Shown here: positions 1 to 10,691 of the stretch, piece by piece | Position numbering within the stretch: position 1 is the first letter of the stretch | How the letters are laid out: the number at the start of each line of letters is the position of its first letter | Origin: Forficula auricularia | Lineage: Eukaryota; Arthropoda; Insecta; Dermaptera; Forficulidae | Direction: 5' to 3' | NCBI GenBank assembly: GCA_024734495.1 | Contig: JALMQS010000082.1 | Span: forward strand, 191,882 to 255,881 | DNA: 64,000 nucleotides | Notes under the pieces: generated by a model | Seen by the model: only the letters and a program-made list of their open reading frames with translations | Databases searched by the model: none | What the model was told of the DNA's origin: nothing | Made by a program: the position numbers and the translations under genes

Positions 1-54
1 AATAAATAGTGTGTATTCATAATATTCATCTTATAATAAGTTAACAAACAATTT

Positions 55-186
55 TCAAAAAACAATCTTAAATCATAGAGAAAATTTATTTTTTCTAGTC
101 ATGTCTATCAAATAATTTTATTTATTTATTTTTGGATACGACTAGAAAAACTAAATTTTCTCTATGATTTAAGATTGTTTTTTGAA
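55..186. repeat. Short hairpin with ~48-bp arms
   Basis: Bases 55-104 pair with 134-186 (core ATCTTAAATCATAGAGAAAA and its complement), leaving a ~30-bp AT-rich loop. This is a near-perfect stem typical of a hairpin MITE remnant. The open frame across it is only a translation of the repeat. Confidence 0.65.
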
Positions 187-238
187 TTTTTTTTTTTTTT
201 TGCTTTTTGGCCTTTTCAGCAATAAGCCAATTTACGAG
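187..238 (-). mobile_element. SINE-A, tail half (interrupted copy)
   Basis: A poly-T run followed by the GCTTTTTGGCCTTTTCAGC tail of SINE-A, in reverse orientation. It matches the tails at 28041, 38610 and 59714. The copy breaks at about 238 and resumes near 1077, so the composite repeat between them inserted into this SINE. Confidence 0.6.
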
Positions 239-1073
239 CTTTTCGTGCATGCCTTCGGCACGCCCTCGGAGCTCGGCCCTCCGGGCTGGTGCCCTGGCGG
301 CAGCGTCTTGGTCCAAAAATTTTATTCCTCTTAAAAAACCACACTCCAAATGTATACCTGTAAACTCCCGAAAATACATACTCTCTTAAAAGTTTCGCCT
401 CATTTTCGTCCTGACACAGCTACAGAAATGAGGCTCTAGATATGAATATGGAAGTATTTTTTTTTCTATAATCTACAGCATTGTGATATTTTTTGTGTGG
501 AAATAAATTTATTTAAATAAGTGGAATTGTGTGAGGATGAGGAGGAGAATTATTATCATTTTTTTTTAAATTTGGGATCGATATTCGATATAAGGCTCCA
601 AATATTTAAAAGAGATCAGGTGTTGTTTGTATGACAGGCTGCTCCATCCAGTATTGCCATGAGAAACTCGGAAATGCGTGTCTTAAGTCGTTCAATTTTG
701 TAAAAATCAACAAATAAGAATAACAAAATTTAGATTTTTAAAAAATTATAAAAAACTGGCAAATTATTAAAAAAATTAACAAATAATATATAAAATATAA
801 ATCAAATAAGATGTGATTAATTTCTTCTTCTGTGCGCAAAGAAAAGCGAATTGAATAATTAATTTTTGAGTGATGAGGGGGGGGGCAGGAATAATAATCA
901 ATATATTTAATGTTTCTTAATTTAAAATCAATTGGAGTCTTTCATTTCGAAATTCGAGTTAAAATTACAATTATATTTCAAATTTGCCGCAAATATACCG
1001 ACGGCATCAGCGCTCCTGTCGACAGCATTACGTCAGCGTTATTACAAATTAATCTAGGCTAATATGTATAGTA
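239..1073 (+). mobile_element. Composite repeat R1, copy 1
   Basis: Begins at CGAGCTTTTCGTGCATGCC and ends at TATGTATAGTA. A GC-rich head with short stem-loops (a TTCGGCA-type hairpin) is followed by a shared ~100-bp block, a G-rich run, AT-rich spacer and a tail ending in ACAAATTAATCTAG. Other copies are at 25741, 41519 and 57796. In this copy the tRNA-like part just before the tail is degraded. Class is uncertain: it could be a non-autonomous Helitron-like or LINE-mobilised element. The open frames in the head match between copies only because the DNA matches. Confidence 0.55.
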
Positions 1074-1076
1074 TTT

Positions 1077-1145
1077 TTTAAATTTGTCTCTACCCTCTGG
1101 GTGAGATTTTAGCCGCATGCCACGAGTCGGATTCGAACCCGAGTC
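1077..1145 (-). mobile_element. SINE-A, head half (interrupted copy)
   Basis: Reverse-strand SINE-A body beginning AATTTGTCTCTACCCTCTGG and including a box-B-like GGATTCGAACCCG. It continues the SINE broken at 238. The 5' tRNA-like end is missing beyond about 1145. Confidence 0.55.
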
Positions 1146-1203
1146 GAGAAAATGGTTTATTAGCTTATTATAGGATGAATATTATGAATACACACCATTT
1201 ATT

Positions 1204-1816
1204 GTCTCGATGGTTTCACTATTTTATCAACGATTAATGTTTTAAGTAATTGAGTACTTGAAAAAGTCCTGAAAAACGACGAAACGTCGTACGAAAATTG
1301 ATATTTAACTCTAATAAAAAAAATTGTTCAAAAACCCGTGAATCTTTTATTTATTATTATTATTTGTATTAGGGCATTTCTACGTACTAATGCTTCATGG
1401 ATTTTATATTTCAGATTATTTAAATGCCACATAGGCATATATTATCCTTGTGAGATTTATTTTATCCCGGTATACTCTTATATATATATATTCTATAAAG
1501 TCCTATCTCCCATCGATGATGATATTTAAGCCCAGGTCCCTCGGGAGCACAGTAGGCCATGCAGAGTCAGAAGAACCCTTTGCAACCAATCGAAAGGCAA
1601 AGCGGATTGACTTGCGCTTCAAGATTATTAAATAGCCACTCCGAATTTGAAATTCTCAAAAGAAAGTTGAAACTGAAGAATGTTGACTCATCAATTATTA
1701 CAAACGGGAAAATTTGGATTGAAATAAAGATAAAATAAAGAAAAACTTTGAAAAATACATTATAATAAGCTGATGTGGCCATTCACGTGACTTTAGACCT
1801 TCTCTTATATTTAATA
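1204..1816. other. No recognised gene; AT-rich with a hammerhead-like fragment
   Basis: Contains a hammerhead-like fragment (listed separately) and short frames with no family resemblance I can defend. The end, from about 1765, matches a short block at 11600-11680 (GATGTGGCCATNCAC followed by TCTCTTATATTTAATA), so it is also repeat-derived. Confidence 0.4.
1269..1291 (+). ncRNA. Degenerate hammerhead-ribozyme-like motif
   Basis: CTGAAAA is followed by GAAAC-GTC-GTA. The last part fits the minimal helix III of PLE-type hammerheads (A15.1-C15.2, 3-nt loop, G-U, cleavage after A). The CUGANGA box has an A in place of the conserved G and stem II is almost absent, so this copy is unlikely to be active. 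Confidence 0.2.
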
Positions 1817-3033
1817 CTAGATTCAAGGCCCGCCTTGAGCTGGCCTTTTGCTAGCCAGGGTGCCTCCCCTGGACCCCCACGTGTCTGCTTTATTTATGTT
1901 TTATTAGTTACAGATAATAAATATAATTGTTTTATTATAAAGTCTTAAATAGATATAATTTGAGATTCTATTTAACTGTAATATACACTCATAACAAATA
2001 AGATGAAACAAATATTTAAAATGTATTAAAAATCCACTTGTTATCATTAAGGGGGAAATAAAAAAAGTTATATTATATGTAGGTATTATTATAGATAAGA
2101 AGACTTGAAAATTACAATTATTATTCATTTTGCTAGACACAAAAGTATATACAATATATTTATAAAAAAATTCTCTTATTCTTACTTACAGTGGTACAGT
2201 GTGACATTTTCACCCGACCCAAAAGAAGTTAGGAATTTTTGAAAAAAAATCGCTTTTTTTAAATAACCATAACTTTTTCAAAAATTTAGTTATCGGGACG
2301 TTTTTTTTAAATTTTTGTTTTTATATGTACTTTAAAAAAAATAGTTAATAATTAGTTTTTTCCCAAAAAACAAAAATTTCTCTATGATTACCATTTTTAA
2401 TTTTTTTTCTCATAAAAAACTTTGACATTTTTTCTGAATCCTCAAATTTTTCAGGGTCGTTTTTTTTTTAATTTAAAAAAATAATGTTTTTGGCTTGTAA
2501 AAATTCAATAAATCAGGTAAAAATCGTCATATTGAGGGAATTTGAAAAGTTTTAGCTAAACAGCTGAAATTTGCTCCATGAGTATAAATTAGAAAAATAA
2601 TTATCATATTGTATTTATCAGTTTGGAAAATATAAATATTTAGAATTTGAGAAAATCAAATAAAATAAAATAATCTATACAATAAAAATGTACTTAATTT
2701 TGTAAAAATTCAGTATTAAATTCTTCTTCAACGATAATGTGGTTAGAACTATTAAGAATGAATGACTCTCAAAAATCTTAAAAACAGGGCCGCCAACACA
2801 TGTTTAGTTTGCTAGTTTAGTTCTTTTATTGTTTGGCAAGCTATGTTGGCTAACCTGAATTTTTTTTAGTTTTTCCTGAATTTTCCAATTTTCCGGGCAA
2901 CTTTTCCAATTTTTTTTTAAATATTAACCTGAATTGGACTATTATGAACATTTAAAAAAAATAGCCAAATCGGTCCAGGCATTTGAGAGATATGCGCTTA
3001 CGAAGAAACAGAAATTCATTCTTATTATATAGA
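1817..3033 (+). mobile_element. CTAG-headed insect-type interspersed repeat, long copy
   Basis: Starts at CTAGATTCAAGGCCCGCC with GC-rich stem-loops and ends at TTATTATATAGATT. The head matches 12770-13003. The part from about 2212 matches 55748-56120, which lacks the segment equivalent to 2345-2800. Many insect genomes carry such elements with a GC-hairpin head and TATAGATT tail. I cannot say whether this one is Helitron-like or LINE-mobilised. No coding relic is visible. Confidence 0.5.
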
Positions 3034-4090
3034 TTTAATAAAATTATTTATAATCATTTACGAAAGAACCCTCTCCCCTCTGAATTTTGGACTAATAATA
3101 ACATTAAAATTCGGGTCAAAAGTGAATAAGTAATGATATCTGTCAGTTGGTAAACAGCGCTAACTAGTGGCCAAAATAAAAACTAACACATGCGGGTCAA
3201 ATTTATTTTTATTTTATAAAGAGAATAATTAAAAAAAAGAAGATATTATTGAGGACTGGACTCGCCTAGCTCATACGCAGCTTTCATTCATCTCTGCGCA
3301 ATTTGTTGCCTAAATACAGGCGCACCAACGTAAATAAATCAAGTTCAAATTCAGACTACATTTTGAGAATTTTAATTTATAGAGTTATTTATTTATATTT
3401 TATAATTCACTATTTTACTTATACGTGCCAAAAAAATTGAATTAGTTGAAAAGCTCTAAATGAGAAAAATAATTGAAATTCAAGTTCAATTTCGGACAAG
3501 AGTTTTAATATTATTAAATTATTTTTTCATTCGTGATTGTGAAAAATAAAATAATTGACTATTGGTATCTGTCAGTTGGTAAACAGCGCTGACTGGTGGT
3601 CAAAATAAAAACTAACACATGCGGGTCATTTTTATTTTATAAAAAAAAAAAAAGTTATATTATTAGTTTGTTTATTTTTAATACATTGTTGTTTACTATT
3701 TTCTTCAATTTAAGTGCTTTATTTAAATATTCTTCGGCATCTCAATTTTGAAAAATTATTGGCATGATTAATAACTGTGCAGCTTACCCGTTTGTTTTAG
3801 TTATATTTTTGACCACGAGATTGCGTAGTGGCAATAATCCCTTACCAATAGAGTTTGATTCAGGCAGATGAGTTAATCATTTCATTAATTCAGCATGGCT
3901 TAAATGACAAAGCAGCAAAATGGACACCCATATGAATATGGAAACGTCTCAGTGAATTCGCAATCAATTCACTACTAATTAATATATTAGTATTATTACA
4001 AAGATACAGTTTTTTCTAGCCTAGCGCAATTATATATCAATACCTTTTGTATAGAAAAAATGTATAGAGTAGTCTTTGTCGAAAACCTGC
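3034..4090. repeat. AT-rich spacer with a ~75-bp direct repeat
   Basis: The block TCTGTCAGTTGGTAAACAGC followed by AACACATGCGGGTCA occurs at about 3135-3209 and 3564-3636 with few differences. Nothing else is recognisable. The pair could be short terminal repeats of a 0.5-kb element or a local duplication. Confidence 0.5.
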
Positions 4091-4384
4091 TCCTTCATGG
4101 TCAAAATATGGAGAAATCGAAAAAAGTACGAGTTTTAGAGATTTTCAAAAGTGATCCCGGTTGCTGTATTTTGACAGGCGCTAGTATCGTTTCTACTTAA
4201 TCTAAATAGATGCAACTGTTATCCTTTTACGCGTAATTTAAAGACTTTTAATTTATCTAGCAGATATCTTTTGATTTGATAAACGATTTTAGAGCAATTC
4301 AAGAATAGCTGAAAAAACTCCGAAATTTTCTCATTTTGAGGCGCTTAGAAAAATGTCCACAACACAGATTTGGGAGAAATCTTA

Positions 4385-5615
4385 GGGCCAGTTTCATAAA
4401 ACTAAGATGACCCTATGCTAGGGAAGACCCTGGGGTTAGCTCTCGAAATATGTTTCATAAAAAAAAACATAGGGTGATCGCAGACTTAACCCCTCTATTT
4501 TTAACTCCCCGAACTTGATGGGTTAACCTTTATCCTGGGGATAACCCTGTGTTTATTTACATTAGAAAAAACATTTTATAGGTTAGAGTTTCAAATCAAA
4601 AGAATTCAAAACAAATCGTTATATTATTTATTTTTATATTATTATTATTATTATTATTTTTATATAATATTAAATATAGCCAAATATACCTATATAAATG
4701 TATATAGAATTTTAATTTATGTTAACACGGAACTAGAATAAAACAAAAGAATTCATTATATAGGTATATTTTTTAAAAGTAAATATCTAATAAATTAAAT
4801 TAAAAAAAATTTCAAACTAAAATCGAAGAAAGCAGATATTTCTAATAAAATAGTTAAATTTTTATATTTATTTCGTAGAATAAAATTAGATCGGAAACGA
4901 TTGGAGTCAGCATTAAATTCTGATGCCAAATCATCCCATATTTTTACTTAATTTTTCTTTAAATTAGCATCAGAATCTGAACGCTAAGATTCTAACACAT
5001 CTTTATATTTATTAACGAGAAAAACAAGACGTTTCTCTTCTTCTATTGTGAAATTGGGAGTTCTTTTACTCTTAATTGAAGATTGGTCCATATTCTATCT
5101 AAAATTTAATATTCACTTATTCAATACATTTCAAATTTTTAAAATTACATGATTTGTCTCAGTTTTGTTGTATCTATATATTTACTTTTTTACCACTTTA
5201 TTTTTATATGATTAAATAGAAAAAAAATTTTGATTGTTTTTAAATAATTAAAGATTACAAGACATTCATTTATTTAATGAATACAAAACAAAAAAAATCT
5301 AAACGTAATTGTTTTTTTTTCTAAAAATAACTAAAATGTAGGGAATTTTGCCGTAGAAAAAAAAATTTGATTGTTTTTAAATAATAAAAGTATACAAGAC
5401 AAATGTCAAAACAAAAAAAAATTTAAACATATTTATTAAATAACTAAAATCTAGTGAATTTCGCCATTGCCAACCTATTTTCCTACCATTGACTCGGGGT
5501 GAGCTAACTCCACACTATTTTGTTTTATGAAATTCATATTGTTTGGAACTCCAGGCTCACTCTCAACCTGGAGTTGAGTAAGCCGAGGATTATTTTTTTT
5601 TTATGAAACTGGCCG
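4385..5615 (-). mobile_element. PIF/Harbinger-like DNA transposon relic
   Basis: Terminal inverted repeats read (G/C)GGCCAGTTTCATAAAA at both ends, flanked by TTA (4382-4384 and 5616-5618). A 3-bp TTA or TAA duplication is the hallmark of PIF/Harbinger. The paralogous block at 7240-7500 lacks the insert and has a single CTTAGG there. The 1231-bp element carries a broken Myb/SANT-like ORF on the minus strand, matching the second protein of Harbinger elements. No DDE nuclease ORF is left. The ends also hold internal palindromes (CCTGGGGTTAGC, TTATCCTGGGGATAACC). Confidence 0.8.
4861..5091 (-). pseudogene. Broken Myb/SANT-like ORF of the Harbinger element
   Basis: Reading from ATG at 5091, the frame gives a basic lead (KSKRTPNFT), then EEEKRLVFLVNKYKDVLES, a stop, SDSDANLKKN, a stop, and IWDDLASEFNA. 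The order (aromatic start, Leu-Val-Lys-Tyr helix, K-x-W-x-x-[LI]-A-x-x-F-N) fits the Myb/SANT-like domain that Harbinger elements encode beside their transposase to bind DNA and help nuclear import. Two in-frame stops near residues 36 and 47 make it a relic. Assignment is by pattern only, but the Harbinger ends around it support it. Confidence 0.65.
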
Positions 5616-5740
5616 TTAGGGTAGTAATATTGGAGTACCAATCAAGGTATTTCAGCTATAAAATCTTTACCGGGAATTATTTCCTGTTTATGCCATTTTT
5701 CACGTAATTTGTCTGGACTAATAGTAGCTTTTGAATAATT

Positions 5741-6489
5741 GTATTTTCTTGTTGATATTTAGTTCTTGTTGGAGTGTACAAAGGACATTCAATTAGTACG
5801 TGTAATTCTCATATTACAAGCTAAACACCATGGGAAATCTTCACCTCTGAATTAAAACCCCATGGGAGAACAAACAATGTCTGCGTTAAGATAAATTTCA
5901 TTCTTATATTTATGCTAAATTTCACCTCATTAGATAAACCCTTCAATAATTATGATAATTCAAATTAACTATTAAAATTTAAATAGTATCAATATCACCA
6001 ATAATAAATAATAACAATAACTTTTTTAGTTAGGGAAAGCTTTCACTAGTGGTATAGGTTTTACGTGAAATATGATACTACTAATAAAGTAAAGGGTGTG
6101 TAGTTTCATAGTGAATTTAGTTTTATTTATTATAAACTTAAATTTATTATTTTTAAATGTTGATGTTTTTCTTCTGTTATATTGGTACGTATGATTTAGA
6201 TGTAATAAAACTCCTGATGATGGACTAATAATCTGAGATATATTAATTAATAAAGTAAAGGGTGTGTAGTTTCACAGTGAATGTAATAAAACTAAAAGCT
6301 TAGTGATTATAAACTCAAATTTACTATAAAACTCATATTCACCTCGTATATTAACACGTATACATTTGATTAAATAACAATCCTGGAATATGGTACGATT
6401 GTCAAACTATGATTAATTCACAGGAAAAGGTGTGTAGTTTCACTGCTGGAATACCTTTATTGAATACTCAATATTTCTTTCAACTAAGC
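5741..6489. repeat. AT-rich segment with a duplicated ~170-bp block
   Basis: AATAAAGTAAAGGGTGTGTA followed by TTTCA occurs near 6085 and 6250, with a weaker echo at about 6430. A related diverged copy lies at 48650-48809 and, inverted, at 49095-49230. No gene seen. Confidence 0.5.
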
Positions 6490-6800
6490 CCCTCTCCCTC
6501 AAATCTGTGTTGTGGAAATTCTTTCTAGAGCGCCTCAAAATGAGAAACTTCATGAGTATTTTCGTTCTTTGTTGAATAACTCTAAACAGCTTATCAAATC
6601 AAAGAGATATCTATTAGATACATTAAAGCTCATTAAATTACGCGTAAAATAATAAAAATTTCATCTATTTAGACTGAGTAGAAACAATACTAGCGCCTTA
6701 TCAAAAAACAACTTCCGGGATCACTTTTGAATATCCCTAAAACTTTTTCTCCATTTTGACCATGAAGGAGCACGTTTTCGACAGGGCCACTCATACATTT
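6490..6800 (-). repeat. Inverted arm of the 4.1-kb block
   Basis: Reverse complement of 4095-4384 with about 15-20 percent divergence by eye. With the left arm it makes a stem about 300 bp long around a 2.1-kb loop. Harbinger inserted in the left arm afterwards. Confidence 0.7.
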
Positions 6801-6876
6801 TAAACTAGATAAATTTGCTACAATTTATTAAAAAACAGAAGTGGACTTCGGGATACCCATGACTTGACTAAGGTCG

Positions 6877-7001
6877 GCAACCAATGGCGTAGTTCAATCT
6901 CCGGCCAGATATAAATGACACTTTTATTCGAAACTTTTTTCCATATAGACGCACTGCCTTTGACTTACATGACTGTCTCGGATTAGACTGCACCCGGTAT
7001 A
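6877..7001 (+). mobile_element. Diverged end of the TACAGG-hairpin (Tc1/mariner superfamily) family
   Basis: CAATGGCGTAGTT, GATATAAATNNACTTTTAT, ACTGTCTC and a terminal ACCCGGTA align in order with the right ends at 23245-23382 and 44010-44138. Only one end is present, so this is a solo terminus. Confidence 0.55.
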
Positions 7002-7239
7002 AATGTTTCATCTTAATTGTATAATAGTAACATGAGATTGAAGTTTTGAAAAAATGCAATTTTTTGCAAATAAATGCAAGTTTTTCCTTCATAAAATGAA
7101 AAACCACTCATCCTAGAAACTTGATTTCTTATCTGATTGTCTAGGAAATTTAGTTTACTTGAACGTTTACTTGGACCACTTTTTTGATAAAACTCTTAGA
7201 TTTATAAATATTCTACATTTTTCGGACAGGAAATTTTTA

Positions 7240-7500
7240 TCATTTTACGCGTAATTTAAAGAGCTTTAATTTATCCAATGGATATCTTTTTGATTTGATA
7301 AGTCGTTTTAGAGTTATTCAAGAAAAACTGAAAAAACTCCGAAATTTTCTCATTTTGAGGCGCGTAGAAAAATTTCCACAACACAGATTTGTGGGAAAAC
7401 TTAGGTAGTAATATTGGAGTACCAATAAAGGTAATTCAGCAATAAAATCTCTACTGGGAATTATTTCCTGTTAAAATCCTAATTTCCCTGGACTAAATTA
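7240..7500 (+). repeat. Direct copy of the 4.1-kb block (empty site)
   Basis: Matches 4230-4384 joined directly to 5616-5710, without the Harbinger element. The junction reads AACTTAGGTAGTAATATTGG. This fixes the Harbinger boundaries and shows that the block was duplicated before the insertion, or that this copy was never hit. Confidence 0.75.
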
Positions 7501-7789
7501 ATTATTAAAATTAAAATAATCATTATAAATAGTAGCAATAATCACCAATAATAAATAATAACAATAACGAATAATAAACAAAGATCTCTGAAAGTTATTA
7601 ATTGAATTCTTAATTTAAATGTCGCAAATAATAAATAATTGAATTGAATACCAGAAAGTCGTTGATTTATGTATTTTCCTATTTATTCGGAAAGCCCAGT
7701 GACGCATTCCTTCTCCAATTATATTTACTGTTTGTCTTTCTGATATTCTACCGCTCTCATGGAAGGCAGGCAGGCAGGTATGTGTCATT

Positions 7790-8110
7790 AAATAATTTAG
7801 ACTTAAATATCGTTCCGAACCTAAATTCGATAACCATTTTCAAAGTTATAATAATTGGATTATTATCTTTCCTTTTGCCTACCAGATTCAGTCGCCACCC
7901 CCGCATTTTCCATCCCCTATGCACACACACACACACACATATCCCCTTTATATTCTCAGATTACAGCTTAAAATATTATTAATTATTTAATGGCGTTTGA
8001 GATGGACCATTTAATTAAGAAGAGATTTCTTAAATGTCATGTTTTCCCTTTCATTTTCCGCCGTTGATAGTATTTAATGAGTTGGCAAAATGTTAAGAAA
8101 AGTATAATAC
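7790..8110 (+). repeat. Direct duplication, copy 1 (partner 9296-9570)
   Basis: Shared stretches include AATTGGATTATTAT, AGAAGAGATTTCTTAAATGT, TTTTCCGCCGTTGATNGTAT and AATGAGTTGGCAAAA. Copy 1 carries a (CA)n run at 7921-7940 where copy 2 has (TA)n. Two short AGGC repeats precede it. The open frame across it is not conserved between copies. Confidence 0.65.
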
Positions 8111-8380
8111 GTAATATATACCATAAATATTGATTTGTGAAACTACATCTCCCTTTCCCATCATATAATATAAATGTTAGAATTAATTGCGATTGATTCA
8201 TTTGCTAATTAATTGTTGTACAAATAATCAATTTCATTATTATATTAAATTTCAAGTTTTAATTAACAAATGAATCTAGATGGCTTTGAATAAATAAATA
8301 AAATATCCATAATAGATAATTTTTTCAAAGATCTATGATTTTAAATAATATTGATATGTAAAATTACAACTTCTTTCATA

Positions 8381-8960
8381 TAACAATATATTAGCACCTG
8401 GAGCCACCGAGCGATGCACGGTAAGCAAATTAAAAAAATATACAAATATATTGTATATATAATACACGCCCCCTGGACCTCCCCCCACGATACCACGCAC
8501 CTCGCCCCCACCCACACGCCATCCACCTGCACTCTACCACCCATCCCCACCCCGCACCGAGTTTTTGCATTTCTAGCTTTCTAGTGGTCCACATATTATG
8601 TGTATATTTGTTTACTCGTACACCAATTTGCCTTCATTCGTTCATATTGATAAACATCATAAAAAAATAAATAGGAAAATAATCTATAGGTATAGGATCT
8701 GAAATAAAAACATAAAATTAAATAAGATATGTTTCCAAGTTATATAAATAGCCTTTCAACCACTTTATTTGTAAACACACCTGTTTTGTTATGAATCCAC
8801 CTGTAATGTTATGATTTAGACACCTGTTAATTAAAAACAAAAAAAATCCTAATTTTAATGTAATAAAATAATATATGTTATAACCTATTAGTGTGTTTTA
8901 AAATTAAAAAACCAATTAATAAATAAAAGATAATCGAAAAAAATGTAAGCAAACTTTTTT
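8381..8960 (-). mobile_element. Repeat G, copy 1 (CACGGT hairpin end)
   Basis: Inverted copy of 59920-60460. Shared marks are ACCTGGAGCCACCGAGC near one end, a C-rich block, TCGTACACCAATTTG, AACCACTTTATTTGTAAACA and CACCTGTTAATTAAAAACA. Class unknown. The C-rich (G-rich on the other strand) run is simple-sequence-like. Confidence 0.6.
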
Positions 8961-8989
8961 ATTGAGAATTTACATCTATAAATAATTAC

Positions 8990-9180
8990 TTTAATTAAGA
9001 AAAGATCAATTAAGATGAAATTTGTCGAGGTCCAGACCTAGCCAGATCACTTTCTTATCCTCAAAACTTGTTAATAGAGTTGGTTTCATCAAAATCGGTA
9101 GAGCCATTTTCAAAATAGAACTGAGATACAAACAATATATATATATATAAACAACTTTTGCTCGTTTAATAAGAGTAGAT
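8990..9180 (+). repeat. Tail fragment of the TTGCTCGTTTAAT repeat
   Basis: CAAAATCGGTAGAGCCATTTTC, read as a diverged form of the AAATCGTTAGAGCCGTTTTC block, leads to (TA)n and ACTTTTGCTCGTTTAATAAG. Such ends with GAGCCGTTTTCGAG and a TATA-rich terminus recur at 37510-37605, 42191-42345, 49995-50130 and 54421-54540. Confidence 0.5.
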
Positions 9181-9295
9181 AGATAAGATAACTAAGAATT
9201 CTCTAGAGTCTAGAACGACATAATTTAACAAAATTGAATTCCATTTCGTAACGAAATAGTAAACAAATATTGAAATAAAATTAATAAAATCGATT

Positions 9296-9570
9296 AGTCT
9301 TAAATATCATTTCAAATCTAAATTCGATAATAATGTTCAAAATTCTAATAATTGGATTATTATGTTTCCCTTGCCAGACCATCCCTCCATTTTACATCCC
9401 TATATGTACATATATATATTCTCAGATTACAGCTTAAAACATTATCAATTATTTAATGGCCTTTGAAAATGGTCCATTTAATTAAGAAGAGATTTCTTAA
9501 ATGTCGTGTTTTCCTTTCATTTTCCGCCGTTGATGGTATTTAATGAGTTGGCAAAACGTTAAGAAAAGAA
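9296..9570 (+). repeat. Direct duplication, copy 2 (partner 7790-8110)
   Basis: See the partner at 7790-8110. It is shorter by loss of the (CA)n region and followed by (AAC)n at about 9579-9593. Confidence 0.65.
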
Positions 9571-9706
9571 TAAAAAAACAACAACAACAACATCAAGTTG
9601 TTCTACTACTCGTGTTATATAAGAGAGAAGAAAATTATCCTTTTATTAGGGTGATAAAAATATATAAATGAAGGGAGAGAGAAAGAGAAAAAGATCTCCA
9701 ATTAAA

Positions 9707-10213
9707 AATCTAATTACGTAACAATTAATGACGTATAGATATATACTATCAAAGAATATAGACAATTATTCTAGATATTGAAATGAACAACAAAAAGCTT
9801 TTTCAATTACAGTTTTGTAAATTTAAGAAAAAAATCTAATTAGGTAACAATTAATGACGTATACCTATCAATGAATATAAGAATATAGACAATCATTCTA
9901 GATATTGAAATGAGCAACATAAAGCTTTTTTAATTACAGTTTGGTAAATTTAAGAAAAAAATCTAATTAGGTAACAATTAATGAGCGTATACTATCAATG
10001 AATATAAGAATATAGACAATCATTCTAGATATTGAAATGAGCAACATAAAGCTTTTTAATTACAGTTTTTGTAAATTTAAGAAAAAAATCTAATTAGGTA
10101 ACAATTAATGACGTATACTATCAATGAATATAAGAATATAGACAATCATTCTAGATATTGAAATGAGCAACATAAAAGCTTTTTAATTACAGTTTTGTAA
10201 ATTTAAGAAAAAA
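9707..10213 (+). repeat. 126-bp tandem array, four units
   Basis: Units begin with AATCTAATTA at 9707, 9833, 9960 and 10087 and contain GTAACAATTAATGANGTATA, ATTCTAGATATTGAAATGA and a polyA-like AGAAAAAAA end. Units 2-4 are almost identical and unit 1 is the most diverged. No coding sign. Confidence 0.85.
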
Positions 10214-10691
10214 AAAAATTTAAATTTTCATCTCTGGTATATAATAAAAATGATTTTATTTCTCTTCACTGAATGTACATTTAAGCGAAACGATATTAAA
10301 AAATATTTAATATCCAGAAAAAGGATATTTATATTATCTAGAGAAAATATTCATAAATTTTAGAAATAAAAAATAAAAAATAAAAAAACCAGAGCAACGA
10401 TGAAAATATGAATTTTATCGTAATGAAAGTTGTGTCCCCTCGACGTTCATTAGATGCAGGACTCTTTTTTTATTTCTAATTTAATTCTATTTAGAAATTC
10501 TTGCAAAAATATATAATTTTAACTGTTAAAAGTAAAGAAATTCGAAAAGTTAAAGCTCTGGGATTTTTTTTTGGGAGTGGAAGAAAAAAATGAAAAATTA
10601 TTCTAGCCTCGGTACACTAACACATGGGATTTTTTCACAAAGGAAGAATTAATGTCGGAAAATGAAAACTCGAAGCGTAGTTGGCAAACGC
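10214..10691. other. AT-rich spacer, no feature recognised
   Basis: I see no transposon end, RNA gene or coding relic here. The final 40 bp (TCGAAGCGTAGTTGGCAAACG) lead directly into the minisatellite-bearing element. Confidence 0.4.

Larger units (their letters stand above)
1..1203. repeat. 43-bp inverted arms enclosing a nest of repeats
   Basis: Bases 1-43 and 1161-1203 are inverted copies of each other with about four mismatches. Between them lie a local hairpin, a SINE and a composite repeat. The arms look like the ends, or part of the stem, of an older foldback element that later filled with insertions. The left arm begins at the window edge, so the element may extend further left. Confidence 0.6.
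4095..5740 (+). repeat. Left arm of a 3-kb inverted repeat, split by Harbinger
   Basis: 4095-4384 plus 5616-5740 form one block. Part of it recurs inverted at 6490-6800 and directly at 7240-7500. The shared core includes TTACGCGTAATTTAAAG and CTCATTTTGAGGCGC. The direct copy at 7240-7500 runs straight through the site where 4385-5615 sits, so it serves as a paralogous empty site. Confidence 0.75.

Noticed and set aside
207..389. Recurring frames in the R1 heads (also at 25672, 41464 and 57632-57927)
   Set aside because: They are similar only because the DNA is a repeat. Frames shift between copies and are open on both strands.
1567..1782. Plus-strand peptide resembling SRLLNSHSEF...NGKIWIEI (possible LINE ORF1-like piece)
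   Set aside because: Only a short stretch looks suggestive; it is broken by stops and I could not tie it to a family with confidence.
7921..7940. (CA)n, and other microsatellites such as (AC)n at 41341, (GA)n at 37789, (AAGT)n at 54598
   Set aside because: Ordinary simple repeats with no sign of function.
9707..10213. CRISPR-like regular repeats
   Set aside because: Units are 126 bp and adjacent without unique spacers, and this is an animal genome. The same holds for the 13.0 kb and 28.9 kb arrays.
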